The translations under genes were made by a program, and so were the position numbers. The notes beneath the pieces were generated by a model that did no database searches, was not told the DNA's origin, and saw only the letters and a program-made list of their open reading frames with translations. A stretch of DNA of 64,000 bases from positions 1 to 64,000 of the forward strand of contig CAJOHG010000011.1 in the NCBI GenBank assembly GCA_905234395.1. The letters run 5' to 3'. Below, one piece after another: positions 15,615 through 24,265 of the stretch. This DNA is from an uncultured Selenomonadaceae bacterium. Its GTDB lineage: Bacteria; Bacillota; Negativicutes; Selenomonadales; Selenomonadaceae. The stretch's first letter is position 1, and every line of letters starts with the position of its first letter.

Positions 15615-16526
15615 TCACGTCGTCGCGAAAAAATCCGTTGCCATAAGTTGGCGCGTGAACGATGATTGTGCGTCGGTGATAAGTTGTCGCGGCGTGCCCT
15701 GTTCGACGATGCAACCGTTGTGCAAGACGATAACACGGTCGGCGATTTTCGGTAACAGTGCCAAGTCGTGCGTGATGAACAAGCACGCGATATTTTTTTT
15801 CACGCAGAGATTTTTTATCAGCGCAACGACTTGAGCTTGAATCGTCACGTCAAGCGCGGAAGTTGCTTCGTCGCAAATTAAAAGTTTCGGCTCAACGGAA
15901 ATTGCCCTTGCTATCGCCGCACGTTGACATTCGCCGCCGCTAACTTCGCGCGGATATCGTTCGGCATAATTTTTCGACAGTCCGACTTCTGCCAAAAGTT
16001 TTTCGACTTTAGCTTTAAGCTTTGAGCTTTGAGCTTTTAGAGGTGTATTTTCCTTAAAGCTTAAAGCTTCAAGCTCCAAGCTTTTAAAATTTTTAATCGG
16101 TTCGGCGATGCTTGCTCCCAAAGTTCTGCGCGGGTCGAAAGAATCTTCGGGCGTCTGAAAAATCATCTGCATGTTGCGATAAAAAGCGTTGCCGGTCGCG
16201 TGAGTGATGTCTTCGCCGCAGAGAAAAATTTTTCCGCCGTCGCAGTCAATCAATCGCGCAATGATTCTCGCCAACGTCGATTTGCCGCAACCGCTCAAGC
16301 CGACAATCCCTAAAATTTCGCCCGCGTCGACAGAAAAATTCACGTCGTCAAGGATTAGTTGATTGCCGAAAAATTTTTTGACGTGCCGAACTTGCAAAAC
16401 GTTCATGATGTCGCTCCGATTAATTCTTGCGTGTAAATTGCCCGCGTCGATAGAAAAATTCACGTCGTCAAGGATTAGTCGCTTGCCGAAAAATTTTTTG
16501 ACGTGCCGAACTTGCAAAACGCTCAT
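15615..16526 (-). CDS. ABC transporter ATP-binding protein (DppF/OppF/NikE-type) with duplicated N-terminus
   Basis: ATPase of an oligopeptide/nickel importer. Walker A is GLSGCGKSTLA, signature VSGGECQRAAIARA, Walker B LLICDEATSALD, H-loop FITHDLALL. The first 40 codons are an in-frame tandem copy of the next 40, so the protein reads VLQVRHVKKFFG...DDVNFS twice. The ancestral start is the ATG at 16406, and the outer ATG at 16526 overlaps the upstream ATPase stop. Residues around FKSLELEALSFKENTPLKAQSS are a repeat-derived low-complexity insert (16011-16085). The partner permeases are missing from the window. Confidence 0.88.
   Translation of the reverse strand: MSVLQVRHVKKFFGKRLILDDVNFSIDAGNLHARINRSDIMNVLQVRHVKKFFGNQLILDDVNFSVDAGEILGIVGLSGCGKSTLARIIARLIDCDGGKIFLCGEDITHATGNAFYRNMQMIFQTPEDSFDPRRTLGASIAEPIKNFKSLELEALSFKENTPLKAQSSKLKAKVEKLLAEVGLSKNYAERYPREVSGGECQRAAIARAISVEPKLLICDEATSALDVTIQAQVVALIKNLCVKKNIACLFITHDLALLPKIADRVIVLHNGCIVEQGTPRQLITDAQSSFTRQLMATDFFATT
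16011..16085. repeat. AGCTTTG heptamer-type repeat inside an ATPase gene
   Basis: Two arms of AAGCTTT/AGCTTTG-like units (16011-16038 and 16053-16085) in inverted orientation are translated in frame as a Lys/Leu/Ser-rich stretch. Related ATPases have a shorter linker here, so the repeat appears to have been accommodated within the coding region. Confidence 0.65.
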
Positions 16527-16559
16527 GATGTCGCTCCGATTAATTCTTGCGTGTAAATT
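16320..16559. repeat. 120-bp tandem duplication spanning an ATPase gene junction
   Basis: Copies 16320-16439 and 16440-16559 differ at a few bases. Each contains the end of the upstream ATPase coding sequence (YTQELIGAT), its overlapping stop, and the first codons of the downstream ATPase. The unit is 40 codons, so the downstream frame stays open. Confidence 0.93.
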
Positions 16560-17284
16560 TCTTGTGGTGCGTTGAAAATTTGATCGCGCGTGCCGAATTC
16601 GATTGCCGCTCCGTGTCGCAGGATTAAAATTTTGTCCGCCATACGTCGTGCGATTTTCAAGTCGTGCGTGACCATGACGATTGAAATTTTCAGCCGCTCG
16701 CGCAGATTCAGCAGCTCTTTGACGACGCCGATTTGTGTCACAACGTCCAATGCGCTGGTCGGTTCGTCGGCAAGCAAAAGTTTCGGTTCGAGAATCGTCG
16801 CCGCCAAAATTCCCGCACGTTGCGCCATGCCGCCCGAAAGTCTGAACGGATATTCGTCAAGCGTCGCGGAGTCGAGATTTATTTTCCGCATGAGTTCAAA
16901 CGCTCGTTCGCGGAAAAATTTTTTGTCCCAATCGCGATGAGCTTTGACGCTTTCAAAAATTTGGTCGCCGATTGTGCGTATCGGGCAGAAACTCGCGCCG
17001 GCATTCTGAAAAATCATTCCGATTGAGTCGCCGGAAATTTTGCGTCGCTCGTCGTCTGAAAGGTTAGTGATGTCGCGTCCGTCGAAGAAAATTTTGCCGC
17101 CGACAGAAAAATTTTTGCCGAGCAGTCCGTCAATCGCCTTTAAAATCGTCGACTTGCCGCTGCCAGATTCGCCCGCGATAATCAAAATTTCTCCGCGCTC
17201 AACAGAAAAATTCACGTCGTGCAAAATTTTTTTCCCGCCGCAATCAACATGCAGATTTTCAACCGTCAAAAGTTCGTTCATCAA
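16523..17284 (-). CDS. ABC transporter ATP-binding protein (DppD/OppD/NikD-type)
   Basis: 253-residue ATPase, first of a pair. Walker A is AGESGSGKSTILKAID, signature LSGGMAQRAGI, Walker B LLLADEPTSALD, H-loop MVTHDLKIA. The Q-loop region contains GMIFQNAGASF. It lacks the long C-terminal OppD extension, as do many nickel/opine-type ATPases. The upstream DNA (17300-17350) shares a repeat and terminator with 20399-20450. It should work with the binding protein at 18844-20376, but no permease gene lies between them. Confidence 0.9.
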   Translation of the reverse strand: MMNELLTVENLHVDCGGKKILHDVNFSVERGEILIIAGESGSGKSTILKAIDGLLGKNFSVGGKIFFDGRDITNLSDDERRKISGDSIGMIFQNAGASFCPIRTIGDQIFESVKAHRDWDKKFFRERAFELMRKINLDSATLDEYPFRLSGGMAQRAGILAATILEPKLLLADEPTSALDVVTQIGVVKELLNLRERLKISIVMVTHDLKIARRMADKILILRHGAAIEFGTRDQIFNAPQEIYTQELIGATS

Positions 17285-17299
17285 ATCACTCCGCGAAGA

Positions 17300-17345
17300 A
17301 TTTTAAACGACGTTTGCAAAAAAAATAAGCCCTGCGCGGGGATAG
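17300..17345. repeat. Dispersed direct repeat, copy A
   Basis: About 45 bp starting TTTTAAACGACGTTTGC and running into the terminator stem recurs almost exactly at 20399-20444. The two copies flank the block with both solute-binding protein genes. Confidence 0.85.
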
Positions 17346-17350
17346 GGCTT
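17319..17350 (-). terminator. Rho-independent terminator
   Basis: On the minus strand AAGCCC pairs with GGGCTT around a GC-rich loop, followed by ATTTTTTTT. It ends the solute-binding gene at 17372. Confidence 0.8.
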
Positions 17351-17371
17351 GTAAAAATTTTTCGCAGTCAA

Positions 17372-18145
17372 TTATCTGCCATACTTAATCAAATCGGCTT
17401 GAAACCATTTTTCCGAGATTTTTTTGGCAGTTCCGTCTTTAACCATGCTGTCAAACGCCGCTTGAATTCTGTCGCGCAACTCCGTATCGCCTTTGCGAAA
17501 ACCGATGCCGTATTGATTCGTTTTGCCGACCGTAATGTTCAATACCTCAAAATTATGATTATACTTCACAACGTAATAGCGTCCCAACATTTCATCACAA
17601 ACTACCGCATCAACTTCGCCGCTTTCCAAAGCCTTGAATGTATTCTCGTCGCTGTCATAAGTTTTCAGAGCTTTTAATTTGTCTTTTGCGCCTTCTTCGG
17701 TCTCAAAATAAAATTCTGCAGTCGTGCCGGCTTTCACGCCGATATTTTTGCCGTCAAGGTCGCCTTCCGAAACTATTTCGAGCGGATTTTTTTTCAAGAC
17801 GACAATCACGCGGCGATTATCCATGTACGGCTTGCTGAAGAGCATAATTTCTTTTCGTTCGGGCGTGATGTCCATGCCGTTCCAAATCATGTCGATGTTG
17901 CCGCTGTTAAGTTCCTGTTCTTTCTCGTTCCAGTGAATGATTTTGAATTCCGCCTTCGCTCCTGCACGGTTAATTGCTTCTCGCGCCAAATCAATTTCAA
18001 AGCCGACAATTTCGCCGCGTTCATCACGATAGCCCAACGGCGATTCATCAAAGCCGACGATTATAACTCCGCTTGAATCGGAATCAGAGCCGCAACCGGT
18101 CATCAGCAGACACAACAACATCATCACCGCAAAAAACTTTTTCAT
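17372..18145 (-). CDS. Amino-acid ABC transporter substrate-binding lipoprotein
   Basis: Family 3 solute-binding protein (polar amino-acid type), 257 residues. The lipoprotein signal is MKKFFAVMMLLCLLMTGCGS. The mature part begins IIVGFDESPLGYRDERGE and has IDMIWNGMDITPERKEIM and GKNIGVKAGTTAEFYFE, standard for this family. I chose ATG 18145. The open frame continues upstream to 18322, but that extension precedes the signal peptide and is not plausible as part of this protein. No matching permease or ATPase of the amino-acid type is adjacent. Confidence 0.9.
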   Translation of the reverse strand: MKKFFAVMMLLCLLMTGCGSDSDSSGVIIVGFDESPLGYRDERGEIVGFEIDLAREAINRAGAKAEFKIIHWNEKEQELNSGNIDMIWNGMDITPERKEIMLFSKPYMDNRRVIVVLKKNPLEIVSEGDLDGKNIGVKAGTTAEFYFETEEGAKDKLKALKTYDSDENTFKALESGEVDAVVCDEMLGRYYVVKYNHNFEVLNITVGKTNQYGIGFRKGDTELRDRIQAAFDSMVKDGTAKKISEKWFQADLIKYGR

Positions 18146-18266
18146 TTCGTGAACGCCTCTTCGTTGCAAAAAAATTTCCGAATCTAATCGGAGAAAGTTC
18201 TCTATGGTGAACCGCGCCTGCCAATTAAAAACCTCATCAAATACCTTGAAACAATGCTTGCGCAAA

Positions 18267-18512
18267 TTATACAACGGTACTTGCGAGGTTACAATTATTT
18301 TCTTCCAAAAATCTTCGCGCATATTCGCAATCGAGAGTAATTTCTTCGGTCAATATGTAATACTCAACCAGGCAATTACGCTCCGCCAAATCGTCGTGAT
18401 GTTTTATCCTGCCGATCAGCAAAATTTTTTCCAATTCGTCTTCCGTCATGGCATCGACACCGGGCTTTTTCATTTCAATCAGTACTTTTCGCTTAAAAAT
18501 TGGTTTAGACAT
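18267..18512 (-). CDS. Small hypothetical protein
   Basis: 81 residues, soluble, ending NCNLASTVV. The central part (LVEYYILTEEITLDCEYA) resembles short Firmicute proteins that begin with an xEYYLLxE core, possibly DUF6514, but I am not certain. The next frame upstream of the solute-binding gene (REDFWKKIIVTSQVPLY ... FDEVFNWQARFTIENFL) looks like a natural continuation. A frameshift near 18315 may therefore have split one protein of about 130 residues. Confidence 0.45.
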   Translation of the reverse strand: MSKPIFKRKVLIEMKKPGVDAMTEDELEKILLIGRIKHHDDLAERNCLVEYYILTEEITLDCEYARRFLEENNCNLASTVV

Positions 18513-18568
18513 TATAAAAAAAAAAACGGACTGTCAATCCGTCAGAAAAATTTTTTTATCAATGTTCG

Positions 18569-18847
18569 TCACATTTCAAGGAGCCAAAAGATTATCCAGA
18601 ATGCGAAGAAACAGCCCGACATTACCGCCGGAATGAGAAAGCAACGGTTGCCGCGCCTGCTGATGTCGCCGAGTCGGTCTCTGTACACGTCGTAATATAG
18701 ATACGTCGCAATAGCCGTAGGAATGAACATGCGAGCGAGCCATATCGAGCCCGTGTATTCAAATTCTTCAAAGCTCAAAGTGACAATCATCAAAATCGCG
18801 ACAATCAGCGTGCAGGCAAGATAAATTCCAAGAATAAAATTTTTCAT
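18569..18847 (-). CDS. Small integral membrane protein
   Basis: 92 residues with three predicted membrane helices: positions about 4-24, 34-52 and 70-90 (CFLIPAVMSGCFFAFWIIFW). A basic loop (YRDRLGDISRRGNR) lies between the second and third. No family is recognised. It overlaps the stop of the upstream solute-binding gene by 4 bp, so it is probably translationally coupled. Its size and topology do not fit an ABC permease. Confidence 0.6.
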   Translation of the reverse strand: MKNFILGIYLACTLIVAILMIVTLSFEEFEYTGSIWLARMFIPTAIATYLYYDVYRDRLGDISRRGNRCFLIPAVMSGCFFAFWIIFWLLEM

Positions 18848-20376
18848 CGCTTATCAAGCTCCGGGCGAATTTCGTAGTAATCGGACGGGTGCGCCGTGAA
18901 TCCTTCGACGTTCGGTTTCATCACGAACGACATTTTCAAATGCGACGCGTAAATCAGTGCGCAATCGTCGAGAATTTGTTGAGACATTTTGACGACGAGT
19001 TCCGAACGATTAGCCGCGCCGAAAGTGTTGTGCAATTCATTTTCCAACGCGACAAGCTCCGCGCTGTCATAAAAGCCTGCGTTGTCGACTGCGCCGGGCA
19101 AAATGTGGCTCGTGAAATAATATTCGCCGTCGCCGGTCGGAGCAGTGACAATCGCCTTGCTGAAAAGATCGTAGTCGCCATTTTTCAGGAACGTCTTGTA
19201 ATTGTCGGTTGCGTTGACGTTGACTTTGACGCCGATTTTTTTCAAACTCGCCTGCGCGGCTTCGGCAAGGAGCGGCAACTCTTGACGTGAAGTGTAAGTC
19301 AGATAACGCAGTTCAAGATTTTTTCCGTCCTTGTCAACGTAACCGTCGCCGTCAGTGTCAATCCAACCTGCATCCGCCAAAAGTTTCTTCGCGCCGTCAA
19401 GGTCGTAAGTCGCCGCATGAACTTTATCGCCGCCGAAAGTCAGATTCGCGGGAAATGCTCCGATTGCGGGCGAACCGTTGCCGTCAAGCAGAATTTTGCA
19501 GAAATTTTCTTTGTCAATCGCCATGGAAATTGCGCGGCGAACGTTGACATCTTGCAATGCGGGCGTCTTGAAGTTGAAGGCGATTTGATAAACTCTGGAC
19601 GTGTCAGCCTGCGAAATTTTGTAACCGTCGCCGAAAAGTTTCAAGCTTGAATACGGCAGACCTTGCACCGCATCGAGTTCGCCGTTTTGCATTGCCATCG
19701 TCAACGTGTCGCCGTCAGTAATGCTCTTGACGATAATTTTGTCGAGTTTCGGCTTGACGGTGCCCCAATAATTTTCGTTCGCAACCAAATCAATCTGCGT
19801 GTCGGTGACTTTGACGGCGCGATAAGCTCCCGTGCCAACCGCAATGCCGTCGTGAACGCCCGCTTCAACGTCGACAATGCAACCGTAAGGATCACTAAGA
19901 TAATTCAGCAACGCGGGAACTTTTTCGGCAGATTTAATCGTGACAAATTGCCCGTCAGCGTCGATTGAAGAAATTTTCAAGTCTTTGGGCGCACGGTCAT
20001 GATTGGCGATTAAATGTTCAAGACATTTTTTAACGGCGGCTCCGTCAACTTTTTTGCCGTTGGAAAATTTTGCGGCATCGTTGATTTTGATTTTAACCGT
20101 GAAGTCGTCGACCTGCTCGAAATTTTCTGCAAGCCACGGTTCAAGCTCCATGTGCTCGTTGAATTTAAAAAGCGTTTCGCCGATGCCGTAGCGTAACGTT
20201 GACCAGCCGCTGTAACTTTCGTGCGGATCAGTGCCGACGTTTTCCATTGCCACGCCGTAAGCGACGGTGCCGTAAGTAAAAGTTTTTTCGCCGCTCGAAG
20301 TCGATTGACCGCTGTCACTACCGCAACCTGTCATCAACAAACAAATCGCGCAGATTATCAGAAAAAATTTTTTCAT
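18844..20376 (-). CDS. Oligopeptide/nickel-type ABC transporter substrate-binding lipoprotein
   Basis: Family 5 solute-binding protein (NikA/OppA/DppA group), 510 residues. The lipoprotein signal is MKKFFLIICAICLLMTGCGS. Family traits include LRYGIGETLFKFNEHMELEPWLAENFE near the mature N-terminus, VRRAISMAIDKENF and YDLDGAKKLLADAGW. Start at ATG 20376; the frame opens at 20397 but the signal peptide begins at the inner ATG. It should pair with the ATPases at 15615-17284. The ligand (nickel, opine or peptide) cannot be fixed from sequence. Confidence 0.9.
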   Translation of the reverse strand: MKKFFLIICAICLLMTGCGSDSGQSTSSGEKTFTYGTVAYGVAMENVGTDPHESYSGWSTLRYGIGETLFKFNEHMELEPWLAENFEQVDDFTVKIKINDAAKFSNGKKVDGAAVKKCLEHLIANHDRAPKDLKISSIDADGQFVTIKSAEKVPALLNYLSDPYGCIVDVEAGVHDGIAVGTGAYRAVKVTDTQIDLVANENYWGTVKPKLDKIIVKSITDGDTLTMAMQNGELDAVQGLPYSSLKLFGDGYKISQADTSRVYQIAFNFKTPALQDVNVRRAISMAIDKENFCKILLDGNGSPAIGAFPANLTFGGDKVHAATYDLDGAKKLLADAGWIDTDGDGYVDKDGKNLELRYLTYTSRQELPLLAEAAQASLKKIGVKVNVNATDNYKTFLKNGDYDLFSKAIVTAPTGDGEYYFTSHILPGAVDNAGFYDSAELVALENELHNTFGAANRSELVVKMSQQILDDCALIYASHLKMSFVMKPNVEGFTAHPSDYYEIRPELDKR

Positions 20377-20398
20377 GTCATCATCACCTCGCGACAAA

Positions 20399-20444
20399 TT
20401 TTAAACGACGTTTGCAAAAAAAATAAGCCCTGCGCGGGGATAAA
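20399..20444. repeat. Dispersed direct repeat, copy B
   Basis: Nearly identical to 17300-17345. It lies immediately upstream of the solute-binding gene, as copy A lies upstream of the ATPase gene. Confidence 0.85.
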
Positions 20445-20450
20445 GGGCTT
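20417..20450 (-). terminator. Rho-independent terminator of the Hsp70-like gene
   Basis: AAGCCCT/AGGGCTT stem with a GC-rich loop, followed on the minus strand by ATTTTTTTT. Same stem as the terminator at 17319-17350. Confidence 0.8.
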
Positions 20451-20469
20451 AAAAAATTTTCAGTACGTG

Positions 20470-23400
20470 TCATTTGCTCAAGATAATTTTGCCGACTTGC
20501 TTAAGTGTCCACGCGTCGTTGACAAGTTCAAAAATCGCCGCACGTTCCACGCGAATTCTTGAGTAAGTTCCGCCGTTGAAGTTCGATTCAAAAACAAGTC
20601 CAAATGCCCGTTCCGCATGATGATTCTCCGTGTAAGTCTTCAAATTCGGCACGACAGCGAAAAGATTTTCCGCAACTGCACACGCCCAAAAATCGCCGCT
20701 CGCCGCACTCGACGCCGCAGAAAATTTCGGGGCAAGTTTCGGATTGTTCATGCGTTCATCGACGTTCGCGCAGGTGAAGGCTTTGACTTTGTGACGACGC
20801 AAAAATCTTTCGCGCGCCTGCCGACTGCTGAAGCCGCTCAATTTCGCCAACGCGTTGAAGTCGTTTGCAAAGTTCTCGCCGAAATTTTTAACCGTCGCCG
20901 CCGAAGTCGTCTGAACTTTTGTTTTGGTCGTCAACGGTTGCAAATTCCCGGTGCCAAGCCAAAGTTTCAGCTCGGCGATAAAAATCGGCTCAATCAGCAA
21001 AGTTTTAACGTCGCGCCCGCGTTTGTCGACAAAGAAATTATTCACGTCGCGAACAAGTTCTTCAGCATCGAAAGTGACGCCTTCCGCCCAAAGTTTTTGC
21101 GCAGCGTTGAAACGTTCGACAAAAATTTTAAACTCGTTCAAGCCGTCGACGGTCATACCTGCTGAAAAATCGTGCGCACTGATGAAAGCTCCCGCCGATT
21201 GATTTTCGCCGCCTTGAACAAAATCCGCACCGGCAAGTACCGCCGAATAAATCAGCTCGTCAGCGTCGCCGAACATTTCACGGTTGATCCGCGCCTCGTC
21301 GAAAAATTCATCGGCATTGGCAGGACGTTCGACAATCATGCCCGCCGCGACTTCGACTTTCGGTTGATCGCTCATGTGCAGATAAAATTTTTTGTAGCCG
21401 TCAAGACCGCTCGCCGCGACGAAAATTTTTTCCAACACGTTGAGATAAGCGTTGCCGTCAAGTTCGGTGCCGCCGGTCAACCATTTAAAAATTCTTGCGC
21501 CGTTGCCGCCGACAAACACGTGCGGAATTTTTTTGCCGCGATAGTGACCGTAATCATGCAAAACTTTGACAAGCTCGCCGAGATAGTGGAAAAGTCCCGC
21601 CGTCGCGAATTGAGCCGCCTGCAAAACATTTTTGACTTGCGCGTTGCCGGTCTTGAACTTCAAATCGGCAAGATATTTTTCACTGTGCTCGCGAAGGTCG
21701 GCGTCGATAATCGCCTGCCGTTGAGTGTCGTCGTGCAATTTGTCGCCGGAAAGTTTTTCGCCCGCGAACAGCTCGTAATTGTCATAAATCGGTTTGAACA
21801 TTTGCCGCGCCGCATAACGAATCGACGTGTGATAAACAATTCGCGGAGGTTCGCCGCTGATAATGCTGATGTCGGTCGTGCCCGCGCCGATGTCGACGCA
21901 AATTGCTCCTTGCGCGAAATTTCCAGCCTTGCCGTCGAGTTTGTTGAAGTGATAAGCCGCCGCCTCACTTTCGGGCAAGAAACTGACTTGCGCACCGTCA
22001 ACAGCATCGCGGCAGAGTTCTTGGAACGAAAATTTCTGCGATTGAGAAAAAGCCGTCGGGTAGGAAAAATTCCACTGCACATCGTTTGCACCGTTTGAAA
22101 AAGCTTCCGCCGCCGCCTGCAGACAAATTTGCTTGATGTAAGCCGCCGTCTTGCGCCGTTGCCGAGAGTCGTCTTGCCATTTCAAATTCGCGTCAATCTG
22201 CGCGGCGAACTGTTCAAAGACACGCGTATTTTCCGAGCTCAACAAAAATACATGCCCGTCAAGAATCGGTCGAATCTCTTTCAAATCGCCGACGTTGAGC
22301 AAATGAAAAACGCTTAGAAATGAGCCGTCAACACGCGCGGGAATTTGCGACGGAATGAATTGCCGATAAGTTTGTGCACGTGCGCCGCCCGATGCCGTCA
22401 CTTGAAAGAGATTCGGAGAAAAATTCAGCGGACGCGGTTCCTGATTGTTCTCGGCGTAAAAAATCATCGTGGAACTTGTGCCGAAGTCGACGCCGATTTT
22501 CCACGACACATCAGCATTGCGCTCAATGAGTTTCGGTTTGTTTAACAGCAGCGTGCCGATTTCATACGGAGCCTTTCCAACGTGCGGCGGCGGGTTGTAC
22601 GTGACAATCAACGCGTCCGGGAAGTCGTCAAGCTTTGCGGTCAAACGGTTCGCCAAAAAATTTTCACTGCTTTTGAACGGCGCAACGTAATAAATGTCCG
22701 TGGCAAGCGCGGTGTCGTCCGATTGCGCACGAGAGTTTTCGTAGTAGAGAAAATAATTTTTCCAGTCGGCGCGGCGGAAATTCGGATAAATCTCAACGAC
22801 GGGAACATCGCGGTCAATGTAAATCAAATCGCGCTTCGGATAAGTCTTCGTCCAACGAAAATTTTTTCCGCTGCCGTCAACGCCACTCAACGGGAAATTG
22901 AAATGCACATAAAAATTTTCCGTGTCGTCGCTGATTGACAGTCTCGCAGAAATTTCATCGGGCGTGAACAGTTCCAAAAGCTCGCGCTTAAACGGCGGTA
23001 TCGGCGTCAAATCTTTTTCAGACAGCGAATCGGTTCCGTGAAGTTGCGGCGAATTCGGAAAGGCGTTTGCAGGTTCAACGACTGCCATCCGCGCATGAAA
23101 AAAATCTTCCGGTCGACGCCACTGCACACCGTTTAAACTCGTGCGCCCGATTTTGTTGCGGTCGGAAAGTTTGTCGTCGGAAATTTCGTTCGCGCTGATT
23201 CCTTGCCAAACGACGAGCCTTGACGCGTCGACGCCTTCAAAGCGTGCAAAATCCCGGACGATTTCGGGAGCAACGAGCAACAGATTTTTTTTCGACGTGA
23301 GCAAACGGACGGCAGAATCTTCAAAGCGCGGTTCACGCCCTTTAATCGTGTCGTCAAGCAAGCGGGCAATTCCGACGTGCAAATTCAAATTCGACGGCAC

Positions 23401-24171
23401 AAATTCAAAAGTCCCGGTCGCATTTGCAACGGCGGCAACGTCTTGTTCAAAGTCGGCTAAACATTTCAACAGCGCGTTAGAAATTTCCTTAGACTTGCTT
23501 CCGATTTTGTCGAGGTGCTGAATTTTGTCGTAGAGATTCGCCAGCCAAACTTTCAGCGCGTCGAGTTCAGCCATCGACAAAAATTTTATCGGGTCGGTTA
23601 ATGTTTGTTGATTCGTGCTCCACGGCGAGAAAATTTTTCCCGCGAAGACGTTCTCATAATCAGCCGCGCAGGTCACGAGCGTCGTCGGCGATGTCATTGC
23701 GATTGGCAGCCCGTTGAAAAAAATTATGTAAACGTCCGTGAGCCACGCCGATTTGTTGCCCGTAAGTGATTCTTGCGGCGCGAGTGATTTTAAAATTTTC
23801 GCAAGGTCTGAATTGTCGTCGCGCAGATTGACTTGTTCCGCCTTTAAATCGAGCCGTTTGAAATCTTTCAGCGCGAGCATTGCCAACAACGCCCGCCACT
23901 CTCCGCGAACTTTTTCATGCAAGCCCGTGATGAATTGTTTTGTCGGCTCCAAATCGAACAACGCCATTTTGAACAGCAACGGTCGCGCCCACATGTCCGG
24001 GATTGAATCGACCGAGCCCATGTCTTTGATTGATTCGCCGCAATCGAGACTGTTTGACAGTCCCTGCAAAAAATTTATGTCCGTTTCCTTCCAAATGCCC
24101 GCCTGGTCTTTGAGAATTTTCGACACGTCCTCGTTGACTTTCGGCAGCATCGGGAAATACGAATTCGCCAT
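20470..24171 (-). CDS. Giant Hsp70/actin-fold ATPase with unknown N-terminal domain
   Basis: 1233 residues, no signal peptide. The ATPase core lies in the second half: phosphate-1 loop IGVDFGTSSTMIF near residue 560, phosphate-2 loop VDIGAGTTDISII near 757, adenosine motif VFVGGNGARIF near 887. About 550 residues before the core are of unknown function (start MANSYFPMLPKVNED; SIPDMWARPLLFKMALFD; GEWRALLAMLALKDF). About 250 residues follow it. It lacks the canonical Hsp70 substrate-binding domain and is larger than SrfB-like proteins. An extended -10 (TGCTATAAT, 24206-24211) precedes it. Single-gene unit divergent from an RTX gene. The function is unknown. Confidence 0.85.
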   Translation of the reverse strand: MANSYFPMLPKVNEDVSKILKDQAGIWKETDINFLQGLSNSLDCGESIKDMGSVDSIPDMWARPLLFKMALFDLEPTKQFITGLHEKVRGEWRALLAMLALKDFKRLDLKAEQVNLRDDNSDLAKILKSLAPQESLTGNKSAWLTDVYIIFFNGLPIAMTSPTTLVTCAADYENVFAGKIFSPWSTNQQTLTDPIKFLSMAELDALKVWLANLYDKIQHLDKIGSKSKEISNALLKCLADFEQDVAAVANATGTFEFVPSNLNLHVGIARLLDDTIKGREPRFEDSAVRLLTSKKNLLLVAPEIVRDFARFEGVDASRLVVWQGISANEISDDKLSDRNKIGRTSLNGVQWRRPEDFFHARMAVVEPANAFPNSPQLHGTDSLSEKDLTPIPPFKRELLELFTPDEISARLSISDDTENFYVHFNFPLSGVDGSGKNFRWTKTYPKRDLIYIDRDVPVVEIYPNFRRADWKNYFLYYENSRAQSDDTALATDIYYVAPFKSSENFLANRLTAKLDDFPDALIVTYNPPPHVGKAPYEIGTLLLNKPKLIERNADVSWKIGVDFGTSSTMIFYAENNQEPRPLNFSPNLFQVTASGGARAQTYRQFIPSQIPARVDGSFLSVFHLLNVGDLKEIRPILDGHVFLLSSENTRVFEQFAAQIDANLKWQDDSRQRRKTAAYIKQICLQAAAEAFSNGANDVQWNFSYPTAFSQSQKFSFQELCRDAVDGAQVSFLPESEAAAYHFNKLDGKAGNFAQGAICVDIGAGTTDISIISGEPPRIVYHTSIRYAARQMFKPIYDNYELFAGEKLSGDKLHDDTQRQAIIDADLREHSEKYLADLKFKTGNAQVKNVLQAAQFATAGLFHYLGELVKVLHDYGHYRGKKIPHVFVGGNGARIFKWLTGGTELDGNAYLNVLEKIFVAASGLDGYKKFYLHMSDQPKVEVAAGMIVERPANADEFFDEARINREMFGDADELIYSAVLAGADFVQGGENQSAGAFISAHDFSAGMTVDGLNEFKIFVERFNAAQKLWAEGVTFDAEELVRDVNNFFVDKRGRDVKTLLIEPIFIAELKLWLGTGNLQPLTTKTKVQTTSAATVKNFGENFANDFNALAKLSGFSSRQARERFLRRHKVKAFTCANVDERMNNPKLAPKFSAASSAASGDFWACAVAENLFAVVPNLKTYTENHHAERAFGLVFESNFNGGTYSRIRVERAAIFELVNDAWTLKQVGKIILSK

Positions 24172-24205
24172 TTAAAAACTCCTCTCCAAAGTTTTGCCCG
24201 CGCCG

Positions 24206-24214
24206 ATTATAGCA
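24206..24214 (-). promoter_or_regulatory. Extended -10 for the Hsp70-like gene
   Basis: Minus strand TGCTATAAT, 35 bp before the start codon; the -35 is poor. The same GCGCCGATTATAGCA string recurs near 28565. Confidence 0.5.
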
Positions 24215-24235
24215 GAAAAAATTCCAACCGAAAAC

Positions 24236-24265
24236 TTGACAGGCAGATTGACCTAAAATTAAAAT
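24236..24265 (+). promoter_or_regulatory. Promoter of the RTX gene
   Basis: TTGACA at 24236-24241 and TAAAAT at 24260-24265 with an 18-bp spacer, followed by a strong GGAGGAG ribosome site at 24281-24287. Confidence 0.75.
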
